12,627 bases of DNA from JAPLVS01 sp043809265 (GTDB lineage: Archaea; Iainarchaeota; Iainarchaeia; Iainarchaeales; DTGL01), in NCBI GenBank assembly GCA_043809265.1, contig JAZDDY010000002.1, forward strand, positions 1-12,627, written 5' to 3'. The position numbers were made by a program, and so were the translations under genes. The notes beneath the pieces are model-generated. The model saw only the letters and a program-made list of their open reading frames with translations, had not been told where the DNA came from and searched no databases. This document shows, one piece after another, positions 11,131 through 12,627 of this stretch (the first letter of the stretch is position 1; the number at the start of each line of letters is the position of its first letter).

Positions 11131-12255
11131 TTAAGCGGTTTCCACCAGTTCGACTATTTCTGTGCGGAAGCTGGACTGGATGTTTTCCAGTTCCTGTATT
11201 TCCATCACGTTGGTGCAGAAAGTGATTGCTTCCCCTGTTTTGCCGAACCTTGCGGTTCTCCCGATCCTGTGCACATAGGTTTCCTTTTCCTTCGGGAAAT
11301 CAAAATTGATTATGTGCGAAATGTCCTGTATGTCCATTCCGCGCGCCAAAAGGTCTGTGGTCACCAGAACCGGAATCTTGTCTGACCTGAAGCCCTCGAT
11401 AATGCGCTGGCGCACGTTCTGCTCCAAGCCGCCGTGAATCGAGCGCGCCGGAACCCTGCGCTGTGTCAATTGCTTTGAAACCCAGTCCGCTGTTCTCCTG
11501 GTCCTGCAAAACACAAGGCATTTGGTCATCTTCTTATCCTGGATGAGCGCAGCCAGTATCGACAGGCGCTTTTTCGGTTCCACACTGATATAAAACTGGC
11601 TTATTTCATCAACTGCAACCTTGTCCTGCGAAACGTTCACTGAAACCCGGTCAGGGCGCAAATGCCTTTCAGCCATTGAAAGGATGTCGTCGGATGTTGT
11701 TGCCGAAAAAAGCATTGTCTGGCGCTGTTTCGGGCATCTTGCAAGGACGAATTCTATATCATCTCTGAAGCCCATGTCGAACATTTTGTCAGCTTCGTCC
11801 AAGACAACGAATTTAATCGCATCAAGCTTAATCCAGCCCCTGTTCATCAAATCAATTAACCTTCCCGGGGTTGCGACAACAACGTGCTGGCCTTTGTTCA
11901 AAAGCCCGCGCTGGACCCCGATGCTTTGCCCGCCGTAAACAGCGGCGCAAAAAATTCCCTGGCCTTTTGCAAGCGCGGCGAATTCTTTTTGCACCTGGTC
12001 CGCGAGCTCGCGTGTCGGCACTAAAACCAGTGCCTGGGTGTGGCCTTGCTGGCCTGCAAGCTTTTCAAGGATGGGAATCGCGAACGCCGCGGTTTTCCCT
12101 GTGCCTGTACGTGCCTGCACTATTACGTCTTTTTCCTCCAAAATGAAGGGAAGCGCTTTAACCTGCACTTCAGAAGGCGCGGCATAGCCCTTTGCCTGTA
12201 TGGCTTGGGCAAGCCTTTCGTTTAACTTTAAGTCACTAAAATCCACTTGTATCAC
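11131..12255 (-). CDS. DEAD-box ATP-dependent RNA helicase
   Basis: A 374-residue minimal helicase core with all motifs in order: Q motif (about 21-31, GYAAPSEVQ), motif I ARTGTGKT (48-55), Ia PTREL (80-84), GG (108-109), Ib TPGR (129-132), II DEAD (153-156), III SAT (184-186), IV LVFCRT (247-252), V TDLLARGMDI (300-309) and VI HRIGRTAR (329-336). It unwinds short RNA duplexes or remodels RNPs, probably in ribosome assembly or RNA decay. There is no C-terminal RNA-binding extension, as in many archaeal eIF4A/DeaD-like proteins. The start is uncertain: the frame opens with GTG 12255, but a TATA-like GATTAAAC (12265-12272) would place transcription start near GTG 12246, giving a leaderless form three residues shorter. 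Confidence 0.96.
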   Translation of the reverse strand: MIQVDFSDLKLNERLAQAIQAKGYAAPSEVQVKALPFILEEKDVIVQARTGTGKTAAFAIPILEKLAGQQGHTQALVLVPTRELADQVQKEFAALAKGQGIFCAAVYGGQSIGVQRGLLNKGQHVVVATPGRLIDLMNRGWIKLDAIKFVVLDEADKMFDMGFRDDIEFVLARCPKQRQTMLFSATTSDDILSMAERHLRPDRVSVNVSQDKVAVDEISQFYISVEPKKRLSILAALIQDKKMTKCLVFCRTRRTADWVSKQLTQRRVPARSIHGGLEQNVRQRIIEGFRSDKIPVLVTTDLLARGMDIQDISHIINFDFPKEKETYVHRIGRTARFGKTGEAITFCTNVMEIQELENIQSSFRTEIVELVETA

Positions 12256-12290
12256 TCTTTTGTAGTTTAATCAAAGAAAGGCAAAATTGA

Positions 12291-12321
12291 AAAGTTAACT
12301 TTCCGCTTGGAAAACCAAGCG
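12291..12321 (-). promoter_or_regulatory. Palindrome and hairpin upstream of the helicase gene
   Basis: AAAGTTAACTTT (12291-12302) is a perfect 12-bp palindrome. It is followed by the perfect hairpin CGCTTGG-AAAA-CCAAGCG (12304-12321). GTTAACTT recurs at 12345-12352. The cluster lies just beyond the presumed helicase promoter, so it may be an operator. Confidence 0.4.
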
Positions 12322-12371
12322 TCCTTTTCAGTTAAGAAAATCAGGTTAACTTAAATTTAATCTTTCTTCAA

Positions 12372-12539
12372 CATATAAAACTCCATGCGACATCATTAAA
12401 AACAGTGGTATGGGAAAAGAAATCGGCCTGTGAGCCCTGTTTTAAAATCTTTCACAGGGAATAGGTTTAGTCTGCGCGTGCAAATAAGGCGGTTTTGCGA
12501 AGGCTTTTAGCGCTTTTCAGGAGTTAGGGGGCTGAAAAA
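12372..12539 (+). promoter_or_regulatory. Promoter and structured leader of the last gene
   Basis: CATATAAAAC (12372-12381) is a good TATA box, but the first plausible plus-strand start codon is at 12540. That implies a leader of about 140 bases, unlike the mostly leaderless genes here. The leader can form CCTGTGA (12427-12433) with TCACAGG (12452-12458), or alternatively CCCTGT (12435-12440) with ACAGGG (12454-12459); the two share the same 3' arm. A ribosome binding site-like AGGGGG ends eight bases before the ATG. It could be a regulatory leader or a separate small RNA. Confidence 0.35.
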
Positions 12540-12627
12540 ATGGGTTTGGGGAAAATAATTGTTTTGGTTGTTGTTCTTGGAATACTTGCGATTGTGGCTT
12601 TGGCATTCATGGGCTTTGTGCCGATAG
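12540..12627 (+). CDS. N-terminus of a membrane-anchored protein (partial)
   Basis: From ATG 12540 the frame stays open to the window end, giving 29 residues. They form a short start (MGLGK) and a long hydrophobic helix (IIVLVVVLGILAIVALAFMGF), either a signal anchor or a first membrane segment. AGGGGG upstream supports the start. Too little is present to identify the protein. Confidence 0.6.
   Translation, partial: MGLGKIIVLVVVLGILAIVALAFMGFVPI

Noticed and set aside
1..12627. CRISPR array, insertion sequence or integrase gene
   Set aside because: No regularly spaced repeats, transposase or tyrosine-recombinase motifs were seen on either strand.

Overview
The window looks archaeal, most likely a small-genome lineage of the DPANN type (that rank is inference). 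Evidence for Archaea: about ten genes have an A/T-rich TATA-like box centred 24-27 bases before the start codon, as expected for leaderless transcripts; a tRNA-Tyr carries a 41-base intron directly 3' of anticodon position 37; other genes use GGTGA/GGAGG ribosome binding sites; and the content (DUF116, SemiSWEET, stomatin pair, DUF2683/RelE pair, RHH and winged-helix regulators) is typical of archaea. Genes are tightly packed, with ATGA/TAATG overlaps.

Layout. 1-1400: the 3' end of a plus-strand gene meets a YkgJ-type cysteine-cluster protein tail to tail, followed by a multi-pass membrane protein of unknown function, both on the minus strand. 1476-3626: tRNA-Thr(UGU) with a DUF116 cysteine-rich protein starting 4 bases after the tRNA 3' end, an unknown helical protein overlapping it, and a PAP2-family membrane phosphatase. 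3636-4483: a 16-bp palindrome, the intron-containing tRNA-Tyr(GUA), and a RelBE-like toxin-antitoxin pair enclosed between the tRNA 3' end and a 26/29 imperfect copy of that end, which is the signature of tRNA-targeted integration. 4501-5762 (minus): a SemiSWEET sugar transporter and a proline-rich surface lipoprotein. 5919-6978: a three-gene operon encoding an AbrB-like/RHH protein, a winged-helix protein and a RelE/ParE-like toxin. 7042-8300: a two-helix membrane protein converging on a radical SAM/SPASM enzyme. 8301-8739: a gene-poor interval with two perfect hairpins. 8740-11104: a small membrane protein, two overlapping stomatin/SPFH paralogues and another small membrane protein. 11131-12255 (minus): a DEAD-box RNA helicase. 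12256-12627: palindromes, a structured leader and the start of a membrane-anchored gene.

The most interesting parts are the toxin-antitoxin cargo bracketed by tRNA-Tyr repeats, the altered D-loop/T-loop bases of that same tRNA, the ribosome binding site that appears to lie inside the tRNA-Thr acceptor stem, and the three-component toxin operon. None is proven by sequence reading alone. Envelope functions dominate the rest: PAP2, SemiSWEET, lipoprotein, stomatins and several small membrane proteins.
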